Shown in pieces: positions 53,043 to 64,000 of a DNA stretch of 64,000 bases. The stretch spans positions 18,225,144-18,289,143 of the forward strand of contig OU342634.1 of NCBI GenBank assembly GCA_910589415.1, written 5' to 3'. The notes beneath the pieces are model-generated. The model worked only from the letters and a program-made list of their open reading frames with translations, ran no database searches and was not told the DNA's origin. Positions within the stretch are counted from its first letter, which is position 1. Every line of letters begins with the position of its first letter. The position numbers and the translations under genes were made by a program. Source of the DNA: Malachius bipustulatus (lineage: Eukaryota; Arthropoda; Insecta; Coleoptera; Melyridae).

Positions 53043-55360
53043 TTAAACTACTCCATGATTGGGTAAAACGTAATTTTCATAAAATAATTTCACCGCTTCT
53101 TTCTGTGCATTTCCTAACAAAATATGAGCTCTTTTATTTTTGAAGTGATCGATTGCCTGTGCAGGAGTCCATTTATAATGCTGTAAATTATTTTATTAAA
53201 AACTTTCATTCAAAAATAATAATTGATACTTACATTGACTAAATAGCATAAACCTAATGTTACACTTCTTGTTCTGCCAGCTTTGCAATGAATGTATACT
53301 GATGCTTTATCAGAAAATTCTTCTATAAATTTCACTCCAGTTATAAGTTGCTCTTGATTAGGGGCTACAAATATGTCAGTTGTTTGTAACTGTAGAAATC
53401 TTATTCCGTGATTTTCCCATTCCTAGTAAAAAATCCATGTACTTAATAATTATCACATACTCAACTCAATAATTTATACTCACTTTTCTGCCAAAAGCTA
53501 GGTGTAATTCATAGTCTTCATTCATGGAAACTACTGCTTTAATGTTTTCTTTCTCCATTAACTGTAATAAAGTTAATCAAATGTAAATAATAATAATAAT
53601 AATAGTCCAGTCCCAACATTTATATGGGCCAGATTCCTTGCTTCTTTTTCCTGAATACTTTCTAAAGTATTAACTTTTTAAAAGTTTAGAGTTTAATTAA
53701 TAGGTGCTACAAACTGAAAGGGCATGTAGGAAATGCAAAAATATCCAGTAGACATGGTGGTCGTTGGAGCTTTAGTTTTCAAGATACAGGGTGTTAAAGT
53801 TCGTAACACAGGCTTTTCCTACAGGCCCTTGTAAGTTTATAACACCTATTCATCAACACTCTGTATAAGAGTTATCTCCTAATTTTTAGGAGTGGGTTCA
53901 TGTTAATTTTAGGCCAATCAGGTAGGTACCTATATACTAATAGGCCAATATCCAGAGAGAAAATTGAGCAACGCATCTCATATATGTGCATAATAGGGAC
54001 ATTATAAGAATAAATTTACTCACATCTTTCGCAATATGTTTAAATGGTAAGGCTCCAACAATAATTGTGTCATCGATTCGGTTGTACCACTCACGTGGCG
54101 AAACTTTTTCCATAACAACATTGTAAAATAATGATGGATAAAATGATGCTCTTGCAAAAACCTGCAACAACATGTGAATTTATCTAGAAGGCTGCACACT
54201 TTTACTAAAATTTGGTTCACTTATTTCATTTAAATGTGGGTAAAGGTGCTGTATCGCGACGGTTTTACCCCTACGCTGGCCTCCCTCCACTGTCTCTCTG
54301 CTTGCTACGCTCCGACACGTTCTCAGCGTTGCCATATGCAAGCCCTTCTACGTTCTGCAGACAATCCTGCGCGCTTCCGCACGAGACCGTAATAGTAGCT
54401 ACCGGTTCCATCAGGTCTTTGGTCAGGGTAGGTTTTTTTCATTTTACGAACATTTGAAGGAAAAAAAAACCTACCCTGACCAAAGACCTGACTTACTGCA
54501 GCAAATAAGTGTTTTAATATAATTTGTAACCAAAAATGACACTTTAAGGCCGTAGGAGACCGGAGACACGGATTTCATGTGGCAACGCTAAGGAGCCTGT
54601 CGGCTCGGAACAAGCAGAAAAAGTGGAGGGGAGCCAGCGTAGGTGTCAAACCGTCGCGATAGAGCACCTTTACCTAAATGTGAATAATAAAATCCCTTTT
54701 TAGGGTTGATGTGACGCTTTGTTCTCGAGGTGTAGGCAAGTAGGTAAATTATGCAATTTCAAATATGCATCTCAAAATATTATTTAATTTAAGATGTCAT
54801 TTCGGTAATCCTGTACAATCTGTCGCTAAATTTTACCCTACCATATAAATAAAAATAAATCCTCCAAATTCCGGTTCGGTAAGTCAGGTCTTTGGTCAGG
54901 GTAGGTTTTTTTTCATTTCAAGGCCATTTTAAGGAAAAAAAACCCTACCCTGACCAAAGACCTGACTTACGACGCATTTATTTTTATTTATAGGTATGGT
55001 AGGGTAAAATTTAGCGACAGATTGTACAGGATTACCGTCATTTCTTTTTATGAGGGACTAAAATTTTACTTTTTATTCCTAGGGATAAAACTGACACTTT
55101 AAGTACTTTTTGACAGTCCCTGGGATACAAAGTAAAATTTTAGTCCCTGCGAAAGATAAGAATAAGTGACACCTCGGTTCGCGAAATGCAAAAAATACAA
55201 TATGTACACAATAAATTAGATTAGTTTTGGTTTTGAACGATTTGAATGATGAATAATTTTATTTTTACTTTTATTCGAAGCAGACAAAATAATTGAATAA
55301 TACCTAAGTGAAAAAAAAATGCAAAATAAATAGATCTCTTACCTTCTCAAAATAACTCAT
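53043..55360 (-). CDS. PTPMT1: PTPMT1-type mitochondrial phosphatase, five exons, 186 aa
   Basis: Exons 55360-55343 (MSYFEK), 54161-54024, 53561-53484, 53422-53234 and 53180-53043. All have GT-AG borders and are in phase 0, for 187 codons with TAA. The second exon gives [20 protein letters not shown] and [16 protein letters not shown], typical of the family. The active-site loop HCKAGRTRS fits Cys-x5-Arg with Cys at about residue 124. PTPMT1 dephosphorylates phosphatidylglycerophosphate at the inner mitochondrial membrane, a step in cardiolipin synthesis. No frame damage is seen. The 18-nt first exon is an inference, since other first exons (56622-59529) can also splice in phase 0 to the second exon. 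Intron 1 holds two hAT-like MITEs. Confidence 0.88.
54239..54674. mobile_element. hAT-like MITE in PTPMT1 intron 1
   Basis: Inverted ends GGTAAAGGTGCT(G/C)TATCGCG (54239 and 54674). Direct 8-bp duplication TAAATGTG at 54231-54238 and 54675-54682. Arms of about 130 bp are imperfect complements. The centre is a separate small hairpin (54411-54491). Confidence 0.8.
54411..54491. repeat. Small hairpin, copy 1
   Basis: Stem TCAGGTCTTTGGTCAGGGTA with its complement, then T and A runs around a loop of about 20 nt. The same hairpin is at 54879-54970 inside another MITE. Confidence 0.8.
54804..55036. mobile_element. Second hAT-like MITE in PTPMT1 intron 1
   Basis: Ends GGTAATCCTGTACAATC and its complement, flanked by GTCATTTC (54796-54803 and 55037-55044), an 8-bp duplication. 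The arms are near-perfect and the centre is the same small hairpin as in the neighbouring MITE. Confidence 0.8.
54879..54970. repeat. Small hairpin, copy 2
   Basis: GTAAGTCAGGTCTTTGG stem with an exact complement ending CTTAC; the loop differs from copy 1 by a few bases. Confidence 0.8.
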
Positions 55361-56621
55361 TTTATTATTATTATAATTACTTAAATGAGCCACATGCAAC
55401 AGAAATTGAAAAACTTATTTTATACTTTATTGTTTTGTAAAGAGCTCCACTTTTTACGTTTCAATTTATATAAGTTTTAGTTTGAAAATAAAGGATTTAA
55501 TTGGGGAGGTGATCCATTTGATTTTTGATTCAAATTTTGCATTTATTGAGGTTAAGGAAGTACTAGTCTATCAATTGACATGTTGACGTTGACGACAACG
55601 TCGCTACGTGATTTAATTTTTAGCCTTATAATTTTTGTACATTTAGTCTTCTTACATTAATTTATAAAGGTGAAATATTTATTCATGTAAAAGTGTAAAA
55701 CTGCCGTTTTTGCCTGAAGGGTCCATATTATACTGTAAACATGTACTGAGAACTGAGACTAACACTAAAAATATTTGCGTCTTTTCATGTAGAAATGCCT
55801 CTTCTGTATATTTATTTTTTCCACGATACACCTAACCTAACATTGGTATGCTACTCTACTATAGGCGTTGAATTCGGTCGGCTTCGCGCATGTCGTCACA
55901 TTCGAGGAGTCGTTCTGACATTGAACTCGATAATTCTTTATTGACACAAATTAAATTATAATAATAATTAATAATTATATTATAGAATACATTATTCATA
56001 AAACTATTTCCTTTTAGAATCAGTGTCAATCAAAAAATCGTGTATCCATAATTTTAAATTTAATAAAATTTGAATGCGATAATGCGAATTATTACATTCC
56101 GTAAATGAACAGCCTCACAAGTATGACGTCATACATGCGCAATAGCATATCGTGTAGGTGTATCGTGATTTTTCTTCCTTACTTATAAAGTTGTAAAATT
56201 GATGAATTAATTAAATTTATCAAGCGGCAGTTTTACACGAATTCACGAGAACCATGCACCGTATGCCCAATTCCAATAACCAGTTTTTGATAGATCTTAA
56301 AATAATATTATTTTAATAATCGAATGACTATCAGAAAAATAACAATTATTATTAGTATCATTGACAAAACATCGTGAGCAGGTAGAACTTAAGAAAAATA
56401 CCTTATAGTTCTAAAATAACTTTAAATAATCAATCCCGTTATTATTTTTGGCAAAAATATATAAAAATATTATTCACAGGCAGTATAGTTGAAAGTTGAA
56501 ACCCACTATAAGCTTTTTATTACTCAACATTTACAACTTTATATTATTAAACTCGTCTAAATCCAAAGTGTTAAACCGTAATTTTAATATAAATAAATAA
56601 AAATGTCATAGGAGTACTTAC
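55361..56621. other. Upstream of the PTPMT1 short first exon
   Basis: Nothing decisive. A CpG-containing patch (GAATTCGGTCGGCTTCGCGCATG) at about 55870 could be a promoter region for the minus-strand gene. Confidence 0.3.
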
Positions 56622-59529
56622 GAATCGGGCCAATTTCCCAGCTCCACTTTGCATTAGTTGATTTATAATGGGATACTGATCTGTCGGTGAAAATGTAGAA
56701 ATCTAAAAAGGAAATGATTAGTTTTTTTTTGTGATATTTTTCAGAGTGTAGATGTAGCGGGTGCATTAGTACAACTAACGAAAATTAAAATAGTGCACCA
56801 ATAAATGACTAGGTGAGAATACCCTCGCTTGTATGAATATATCAAGAAAATTATTTGATAAAAAAGGATACAATATACTTATTATTGCGTGCGCATTACT
56901 TTGATTTTAGTGCTTGGTGCATTGTATATCTTCTATTTTTAATAATATTAGGTTCAAGAGAATCTACATATTTAAATTATTCTTAGTAGGTATTGAAATA
57001 TATTGTTATTTACATCGTTTTTCGAGGTATCAATAGTATATGGAGGTATGTAGAATAAGTATACATAAAAGCTATTAATTATTCTTTGCAACAGAAATGA
57101 AAAAGAAGCATATTGGTGAAGAGAAAATATTTATATTATTTAGATTCTAACAAGATAAAATATTTAAAAGTCAAATGAAATGAAAAGATTCTTGAACTTC
57201 CTATTCAATGCACTTATACAAAAGTAATTATTTTTCTCGTCTTATCTTTGAAGCTAACGCTTTTATCCACAATTGATTATTTCTCTATTTTTTTACAATT
57301 ATTATTATAAGTACCTAACACTTACATAGTTAACACTGACTGTGACAAAAATCTGTGTTTTCATATAAATAAATATCATTAGTTTTCTTTTATTTATACC
57401 TAAGGTAAGTATACAGGGTGTTCCGTAAGTAATGGTCCGTGGTGAAATGGGAGATTCTTGGTTTAAAAATATTACGATATGACACTACTTGCTCTAACAA
57501 AATCTTGATAATAAAAAAGATACAGGCGTGGCAAAGTTGAGACTTAAATATTTGCTTTTCAAAATATCTTGAAAAATTGTGAAGGTACGAATGTGAAAAT
57601 TTGGCGATAGATGTTTTACGGCATTAGAAATCATAATTTTAAATTAATTTTAAATTTAAAATTAAAAAAAAAATAAAACTTTCGGTTTTCTTATGGCCGC
57701 CATATTATTTTTTTATGTCGTTCGATATGAAAAAAAGATGGAAACCAAAAATTATAAAACTTCAGAAAAAAAAATTGGAAAATTTTTCTTCTTTTTTCAA
57801 GAAAAACAGAACATTTTTCGCCGAAATAGGTCAATATGGAGTCATACTGCTTGCCTTATAGTTTTTTAATGTTTTTATATGATATTCGGTCTAAAAAGTT
57901 GTCTTTTTAAAAAAAAAGAACAAAAATTTTTGAAATTTATTTTTTGAAGTTTATTAGTTTTTGGTTTCCATTATTTTTTTCATACCGAAAGAAATAAAAA
58001 AACAATATGGTAGCCATAAGAAAAACGAAAGTTGACTATGAAAATCCTGGGATCTAGTCGGCTTTGGAAATTTTTGAAATATCAGGGTTGCTCTTGCCGA
58101 CTTATGTAAGCCCACAAAAAATTATTTATTAATCTTCAATAATAAAAAAGATATGGTAAAAATAAGAAATCTCGATTTTTCAGTATTTTCAGGATATTTC
58201 AGGAACGGTCACAGCAGATATATCTTGCATGTTTTGACGGATTCGAGATGGCCACAAAATTGCGCATCTTATTTTCTCTAATTTAACCGACCTCGTATCT
58301 TCAATGGTTTAGGATACCTATCCTGTAGTGGCCCTTTAAATAGTTCTAACCCTGTATACATCCACAGTAAATCCATATAATATTTAATTTTAACTATTAA
58401 TCTATATTATATAATATAATTATATACCTATAATGTACACCTACATCTAAATAATATATTATAATAATATTGTATATTATTAGCAATAATAGGTATAGTC
58501 GACCAAGAGATATAACGAAAAAATCTAATTGTTAAACTGTCATATTTTATGACTTCAACAATATTTAAATAATCTAAAAATTGATAAAATGACAGAATTC
58601 GTTTCGTTATATCTCTGGTCCAACTATACAGTGCTTCCCAAAAGTAACGGATAAATTCGATAAAACGGAGAGGGCTGTTTTTTTGAAAAAATAAAAAAAC
58701 AGGTCGATTTTGTTTTTGAGTTGTTCAACTTTTGACATAATATTTGGGTATACAGGGTGATGCGCGAAAAAGTGGTGACGTCATCGGCATTTTTTTAAAT
58801 GGCAACCCTTATTTTTATTCCATTTTTTGATACTTAATTTAATTGCCAGTATGGTAATGTAATCAATTTGTAACCTTAAATAAGGAAATTTCTGAGAAAC
58901 AGCTTGTGAGTCGAAATTGTGCACTTTTTACTGATGTGAAAATCGGAACATTAGCGATAAAAATAAAAAAATATCAAATAAAAATTACTGTTTCCATGGT
59001 AATTTTATAAGATCTGTCTATTAAATTAAGTCTATCAAATTGAATCTGTTAAATTAAATTAAATTAAATCTATTAAATCTGTGGAAATTAAGTTATTTTC
59101 TCCGAAATTTCCTTTATAAACGTTACAAAATGATGACATTACCGTATTGGCAATTGGATGAAGTATCAAAAAATTTAATAAAAAATAAGGGTTGCCATTT
59201 AAAAAAATGCCGATGACGTCACCACTTTTTCGTGCATCACCCTGTATACCCAAATATTATGTCAAAAGTTGAACAACTCAAAAACAAAATCGACCTGTTT
59301 TTTTATTTTTTCAAAAAAACAGCCCTCTCCGTTTTATCGAATTTATCCGTTACTTTTGGGAAGCACTGTATAATAGGTGTGATAAAAGTATACTTACATT
59401 TCTTGTTTCATTTTTCTCGGATCGACACATATCTTTAATAACAACTATTGAACCGGAAAACTTGGGATGTTTTTCAAAGTGTGAAAAATACGGTCTATTC
59501 AGAGACCGATGAAATATAATTCTGATCAT
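56622..59529 (-). CDS. Two upstream exons, possible alternative N-terminus of PTPMT1
   Basis: On the minus strand, ATG at 59529 opens a 44-codon exon to 59398 (MIRIIFHRSLNRPYFSHF...), with a GTAAGT donor. A second exon runs 56702-56622 (27 codons, ...GAGKLARF) with AG before and GTAAGT after. Both are in phase 0 and could join the PTPMT1 exon at 54161, giving [16 protein letters not shown]. The start is rich in Arg and hydrophobic residues and lacks acidic residues, like a mitochondrial presequence, which would fit PTPMT1. Alternatively these exons belong to an unrelated minus-strand gene, but no other downstream exons were found. The frame and splice signals are seen; the joining is inference. 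Confidence 0.45.
57414..58356. mobile_element. Element with CAGGGT ends and internal 105-bp inverted repeat
   Basis: It begins TA|CAGGGTGTTCCGTAAG and ends ...AACCCTG|TA. Inside, about 57665-57770 and 57938-58043 are imperfect reverse complements (AACTTTCG(G/T)TTTTCTTATGG). The outer ends match over only about 6-8 bp beyond the TA. Confidence 0.5.
58494..58628. repeat. Small near-palindromic MITE
   Basis: TATAGT(C/T)G-ACCA-AGAGATATAACGAAA at the left and its complement at the right, with a second inner inverted pair (CTGTCAT..TTTTAT). It abuts the next foldback element at TATA. Confidence 0.65.
58625..59372. mobile_element. Foldback element of about 750 bp, possibly nested
   Basis: Outer ends TATACAGTGCTTCCCAAAAG at both sides. 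About 125 bp further in, a second end-like sequence TA|CAGGGTGATGCGCG/CGTGCATCACCCTG|TA (58753 and 59244) bounds an inner hairpin. This looks like one hairpin MITE within another. The arms match well over about 250 bp. Confidence 0.75.
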
Positions 59530-60770
59530 ATTTTACAATCATTTGATGTGTAATAAGTATATATCACTATAAAAAAATAGCTATGTACCTATAATCTAAT
59601 TAATTATGCAGGCCTAATGATGTATTATTTATCTAAAAAATTACGCATATACATAATGTAATTTTAAAAATGCATAAGAAAATTACACATTATACTTACG
59701 TAGTTTTGTTTATGCATTTTTCATATTAGGTACAATGTAATTTTCTACATTAAACCAGACACATCATAAGCCTTGATGATTAACTTAGATCATTAATATA
59801 TTTGAATTTACCTAATTAATATTATGATAAAAACATCAATAAAATTTAAAAAATCGAATGTTTTTAGTGATTTTCATCGAGTAGATATACGCACTGCTGA
59901 TTTGAATTGTAATTACTGAAGAGTTCAACGTCAGTAGAAACAGAGAATGACGAAAATGCAGAGAAAGTATCTTAAACAGGCAGGCATAGCTCATAGTACC
60001 TAATTGACCTACATTTATTGGGCGCTCAATTTTACCAATTAGGCACGTATATAGAGATTAGAGCCTTTAGCTTTTATAGATTAACCATGCTTGGATGAAA
60101 AATTTATTCCGATAATGAAGTTTTCTAAATTAATATAAATAGATTTATAAAGTATATGTATAGACGAGAGAAGTCAGAAATTATTATCTAGCCATGGTTT
60201 GTATTCAAAGGATGCGCTGTGCACGAATTAATAATTAAGATGCGTTGTTATAAAAGACTATTTTTGTGAAATTATTAAGTATTTTAGTCTAGAATGTTGA
60301 AGGTTATTTGTACCCATATAGGTATTTGTATATTATAAAAAATTCAGTTCTTTAATTTCGGACTCAACCGGAATTTAATTTGTTATAATTTTAACTTTGT
60401 AACTCCCGCGCTGCTGGAGTCTGCACCGGCTCACTTTGGTTTCATTTATGAACGCACCATACAAGCCACAAGGAGTGTGGAACGCACAACTAAATTTTCT
60501 AAATTTGATGCAACTTACACACCGTATTCGGTATTAATGTATTGTTAACGTGTTATTTTCGGTAATCCTAAGAACTTTATAACAATATTATAATATCAAT
60601 GAGATTAATATTTTAAATCTATACGATAACAGTTATTTATCTACTCCTAGCCTAGATAAAAAATAATTAAATTATTAGTCTAATTTTATTAAGTAATGAC
60701 AAATACGCTAAAATATTAATACCGGACACTCCTATAATACCTATAGCATTGCAACAGGTTGCGACCTAGG
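59530..60770. other. Intergenic stretch upstream of the 59529 exon
   Basis: AT-rich. No TATA box clearly placed, and no gene or complete repeat recognised. Confidence 0.45.
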
Positions 60771-60772
60771 TA

Positions 60773-62582
60773 GGGAACCTGTATTACCGCTTTACTAGGG
60801 TAGCGCATTCTCTCGTTCTCACAAAAAGTTGGGAAAAAAGTTGGGAATGTCAAATTTGACTTCATAAACGGCAGATTTTCCATGAACGTACAACTGGTCT
60901 AAAAATTCACATAATTATTTGTTATTAAGTCTGCGTATTTTATAAAAATGGTAAACTTTTTGATGCGTTAGAAGATGTTTTAACAATAAAACGTGAGCTT
61001 TCCACTTGTTCGCGTTGCCTAAAGGTAACTGTCTTGATATTTTAAACTCATTATAGTCCTCTATCAATACTTACCCAAACAGCACAAAGTAGTCCCATGG
61101 ACGTCCAATGGACATCCCTCTATGTACCAACGGACGTCCATAGGACGTCCGTTTTTGTCCTATGGACGTCCATGGGACGTCCACTCAGTGTCCATTTGTC
61201 ACAACTTTGGACATACGCAGGATGTCTGTTACCGGACGTCCATAGGATGTCCGTTATCGGACGTCCATAGGGAGTTCGTTATCGGATGTCCATAGAGAGT
61301 CCGTTATCGGATGTCCACAAAGCATTTGCTGATAAATATCTTAGTGAGGAACAAAAGACAGAATAAATTATTCGATAAGTCTTGAAATTTAGAGTTTTGA
61401 AAAATCCAATAAATGTAGTGATAGGTATAGGGTATATACGGTAATTTTCTGTTTTGAAAACAACGTTGATAACGACTAAAGATGCAGGAAAACGACTAGG
61501 TACTTACCTATACTTACGTGTTTCTATCATTAAGTTTTTCGTAAAATCTGGTAATTTTCATTGAAAAGTTGTTAATTATATTAGTTTATCATAATATTGA
61601 AAACTTAATGAAAATATTCGTTTTTGGATTTTTCACAAACTCTAAAAATTAAAGATTCATCGAATTTCTTTCTTTTGTTCACTGTATAATGCAGATGTCT
61701 TCATCTTCACGCTAGCAGTCTTGAGTTTGATGGGAATGGCGGAAGTCTTTCGTCTCTCCTTGGGACGAATTAATGTATAATGTAGGAATGTGGATTGTAT
61801 GATAGTGGAAGAATGGAAGATGGGGTGGTTAGCGCGTGCGTGCGCACTTTTGCTGCTATTCTCTTCCTCTCTGCGACAGCAAGTCATGCGCAATAGTCAA
61901 AAATAACTCGATGGACGTCCAATGGACGTACTTTTGTGGACGTACATAGGAAGTCCATGCGGAGAAGTCCGTAGGACGTTCATTTATTGTCCATGGACCA
62001 ATGGACGTATAATGGATACTCAACGGACGTCCATAGGACACTCGGTGCTATCTGGGTACCTGTTACATATAGGATCTTCTGAACAAAAAATGCACCCAGC
62101 CTCAGCAGACAGTTATGATTGCAGAAAATATACGACGGGGCTCAGAATTTCCGTATCCCTGAAAGTTGGTCAGGTATAGATTTTATTACATCTTGATGAA
62201 TCTTATTTTTAAGGATCAGTATGGGTACTATATAAGATCACGCTGCCGTTCGTGTGTCTACCAAGACGCTTCTTATCAGTAACTACGTTAGATAACGAGT
62301 TAAAAATTATACCCAACCCAATACTAAAGTCTACAGCTTCGTAGATCCTATAAACCCGTAATTATGTTTTTAATACCCACTGAAAGAGGATTGCTTAAAT
62401 TCTATTCGTGTTATTATTTTATTTCACTTTTCAAACTTCGCTTTTTTTCACATGATACCTACGCCTGTGACCAAATGTGCAAAAAATATGACATCCAACT
62501 GTTCAAACATAACCGTGTTTAATAAACGTCAACGAGTGAATGCGCTACCCTAGTAAGCCTTAGTGTCGGTAATGCAGGTTCC
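60773..62582. mobile_element. TIR element of 1.8 kb holding a nested GGACGTCC-rich element
   Basis: Ends GGGAACCTGTATTACCG...CTAGGGTAGCGCATTC at 60773-60810 and its complement ending GGTTCC at 62582, with TA on both sides. Its right half matches 46690-47060. The element at 61074-62056 lies inside and is absent from the relative at 46561. Confidence 0.75.
61074..62056. mobile_element. TIR element packed with GGACGTCC palindromes
   Basis: Ends CCCAAACAGCACAAAGTAG and CCCAGATAGCACCGAGTGT (reverse), flanked by TA. Both sides carry runs of GGACGTCC, mostly inside ATGGACGTCCAT or ACGGACGTCCATAGGA. Seven exact copies lie between about 61095 and 61270 and two between 61910 and 62035, with many one-base variants. 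The centre (61330-61900) is unique, with a less AT-rich patch at 61700-61880. No coding frame of note. Confidence 0.75.
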
Positions 62583-64000
62583 TATACTTCACTTTCTTTA
62601 CATGTAAATAGCGGAGAGCTGCACGTATTATCATCTAATGTATACACCGTTCACTTATTATAAAAGAATTGGGTTATGGTGTAGGGTGATAGAAATCACT
62701 GGGTATAACCGCTGTCAATCATTGGCTGGAGTTTGGTTATGTCTCTTTTTTATGAGGTTGAAGTTTTATGGCAAGGAACAGGACATAGTTGCCAGATGGA
62801 TTTTTGATATTTTTGGTATTCTTTTTATTATATTCTTATTTACATCTTTGCGGGCTTTTTATTTTGAATCATTTAGTCACATATATTGCAATCTTTAACT
62901 AGAACGCAATGCGCTGGATCTAAGATCTTAAAATCTTAAGCTTTTCATAAGAGTTTGAGAAAAAGGTTATCATGTAATTTTGCCAAGTTAGGAAAATACA
63001 CAAATGTACTTTTTGAATATAAAATAAAAAACTTGAATCAATTATATTAATTTACTTTTAATAAATACATAGCAGGTAATTAAAATATATCGGTACGTTT
63101 ATTAAAATATTAAAATATAGGTACGTAAATTAAAAATATTTTTCGTCAATTCGTCGGTTATTCGGTATCGTAGTACTGTGTCAGAAACCAGCCAAAGATT
63201 CTAGACTTGAGAATGTTTTACACAAGATACTTTTCAGTTTTCGCTTCTGGCCCAAAATTATCCCCCATTATCAATAACAGCTATACTGCATCCTGCTTAG
63301 AATCAGATTCATCTTCAGCGCTCTGATTTTAATAAGATTTTCACCATGTCCATTTGTTTCGTCCAGTCCTCCGAAATAAATTTTTCACAATGATTATATT
63401 AATTTTGTCATATAGCAGGTGTACTTACATTTTGAAAGCTCTTCAAGATATACATTCTTTACTTTATCCTTAGAGGGAAACTGCTAATTTACGTGCTTGT
63501 ATAATGAAGTTTACAATACCCCCATGTCATCGATTTGGTTGTATTGGAAATAGATTATTGCAAATCTTTCGGAAACACAATATTTTCATAATTAGTGCCT
63601 GTTTTAGGCGGGCTGCCCAAATGTGTAATTTCACATTTGACCTGTCTAATAATACTTGCTAATGCACGGTCTGACTACTATCAGAGACCGCATTACTAGC
63701 AATTTAGCAGATACACATATTTTACTTAATACTTATACATCCCAAAATAAATATATTTTACCTTCAGAGAATGACTTAAATGTTTGCTCAAGTTTGGACT
63801 TTCTGGATCTTAATCATTGAAATGCTTTCCTAATGTGGATTTATCCATCTAAAGATATTATTTTCGTCATTTTGCTCTTTCGAAATTTAAAATGTCAAAA
63901 ATTTAATAATTTTATTTGTCAGTTTGAAAAAAAATTATCAGAGTAAAAAATTACCTATCCTAGATACCCCTTCTTCTAAAACTTCAATTAGACAACAAGG
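62583..64000. other. Terminal intergenic stretch
   Basis: A frame of 86 codons at 62638-62898 has no recognisable homology and a composition like its surroundings; I do not call it. An imperfect hairpin lies at 63654-63708 (TTGCTAATGCACGGTCTGA and a mirrored half). Otherwise nothing seen. Confidence 0.4.

Noticed and set aside
53785..53868. CAGGGTGTTAAAG...AACACTCTGTA as a short MITE
   Set aside because: The inverted ends match over only about 9 bp, and the unit is too short and degenerate to call.
62638..62898. 86-codon hydrophobic frame with ATG
   Set aside because: No signal, homology or splice context; composition equals the background.

Overview
This window is AT-rich animal nuclear DNA. 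The genes have short GT-AG introns, TATA boxes and AATAAA signals. There are tRNA-derived SINEs, LINEs, a Penelope-like element, LTR elements and many inverted-repeat MITEs. The host proteins (two secreted DUF745-type coiled-coil proteins, ITPK1, mRpL17, PTPMT1) look most like insect proteins. A beetle is my best guess, but the order cannot be proven from the sequence alone. No bacterial, phage or CRISPR features were seen.

Layout. 1-1.1 kb: tail of a LINE carrying a 247-bp tandem array. 3.5-4.3 kb: first DUF745-type gene. 5.4-12.7 kb: a Penelope-like element on the minus strand with a 13-bp target duplication. It holds a hammerhead-ribozyme motif, a MITE packed with short repeats, and a young, internally deleted Gypsy-like LTR element that split its ORF. 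14.4-15.0 kb: long hairpin MITE. 15.1-18.8 kb: internally deleted LINE pieces and a 1.6-kb tandem duplication. 20.3-21.3 kb: degenerate tandem repeats with a SINE inside. 27.2-28.0 kb: second DUF745-type gene. 28-34.7 kb: mostly featureless. 34.7-38.2 kb: a complete DNA transposon (36-bp inverted ends) with a decayed DUF7869-like protein. 39.0-41.6 kb: foldback element split by a LINE. 43.8-45.1 kb: ITPK1 (minus, four exons). 45.6-49.8 kb: SINE, P-type element with a THAP exon, hAT-like element. 50.2-51.6 kb: mRpL17 (plus, two exons). 53.0-59.5 kb: PTPMT1 (minus), with two further upstream exons that may give an alternative N-terminus. 57.4-62.6 kb: nested foldback elements, including one built of GGACGTCC palindromes.

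The housekeeping genes act in inositol phosphate metabolism (ITPK1), mitochondrial translation (mRpL17) and mitochondrial cardiolipin synthesis (PTPMT1). The two DUF745-type genes are paralogues about 23 kb apart and encode small alanine-rich secreted coiled coils. The most promising material for something undescribed is the TIR-bounded DUF7869 transposon and its possible non-autonomous relative, the P-type element retaining a THAP exon and a perfect 42-bp hairpin, and the hammerhead motif in the Penelope-like element.
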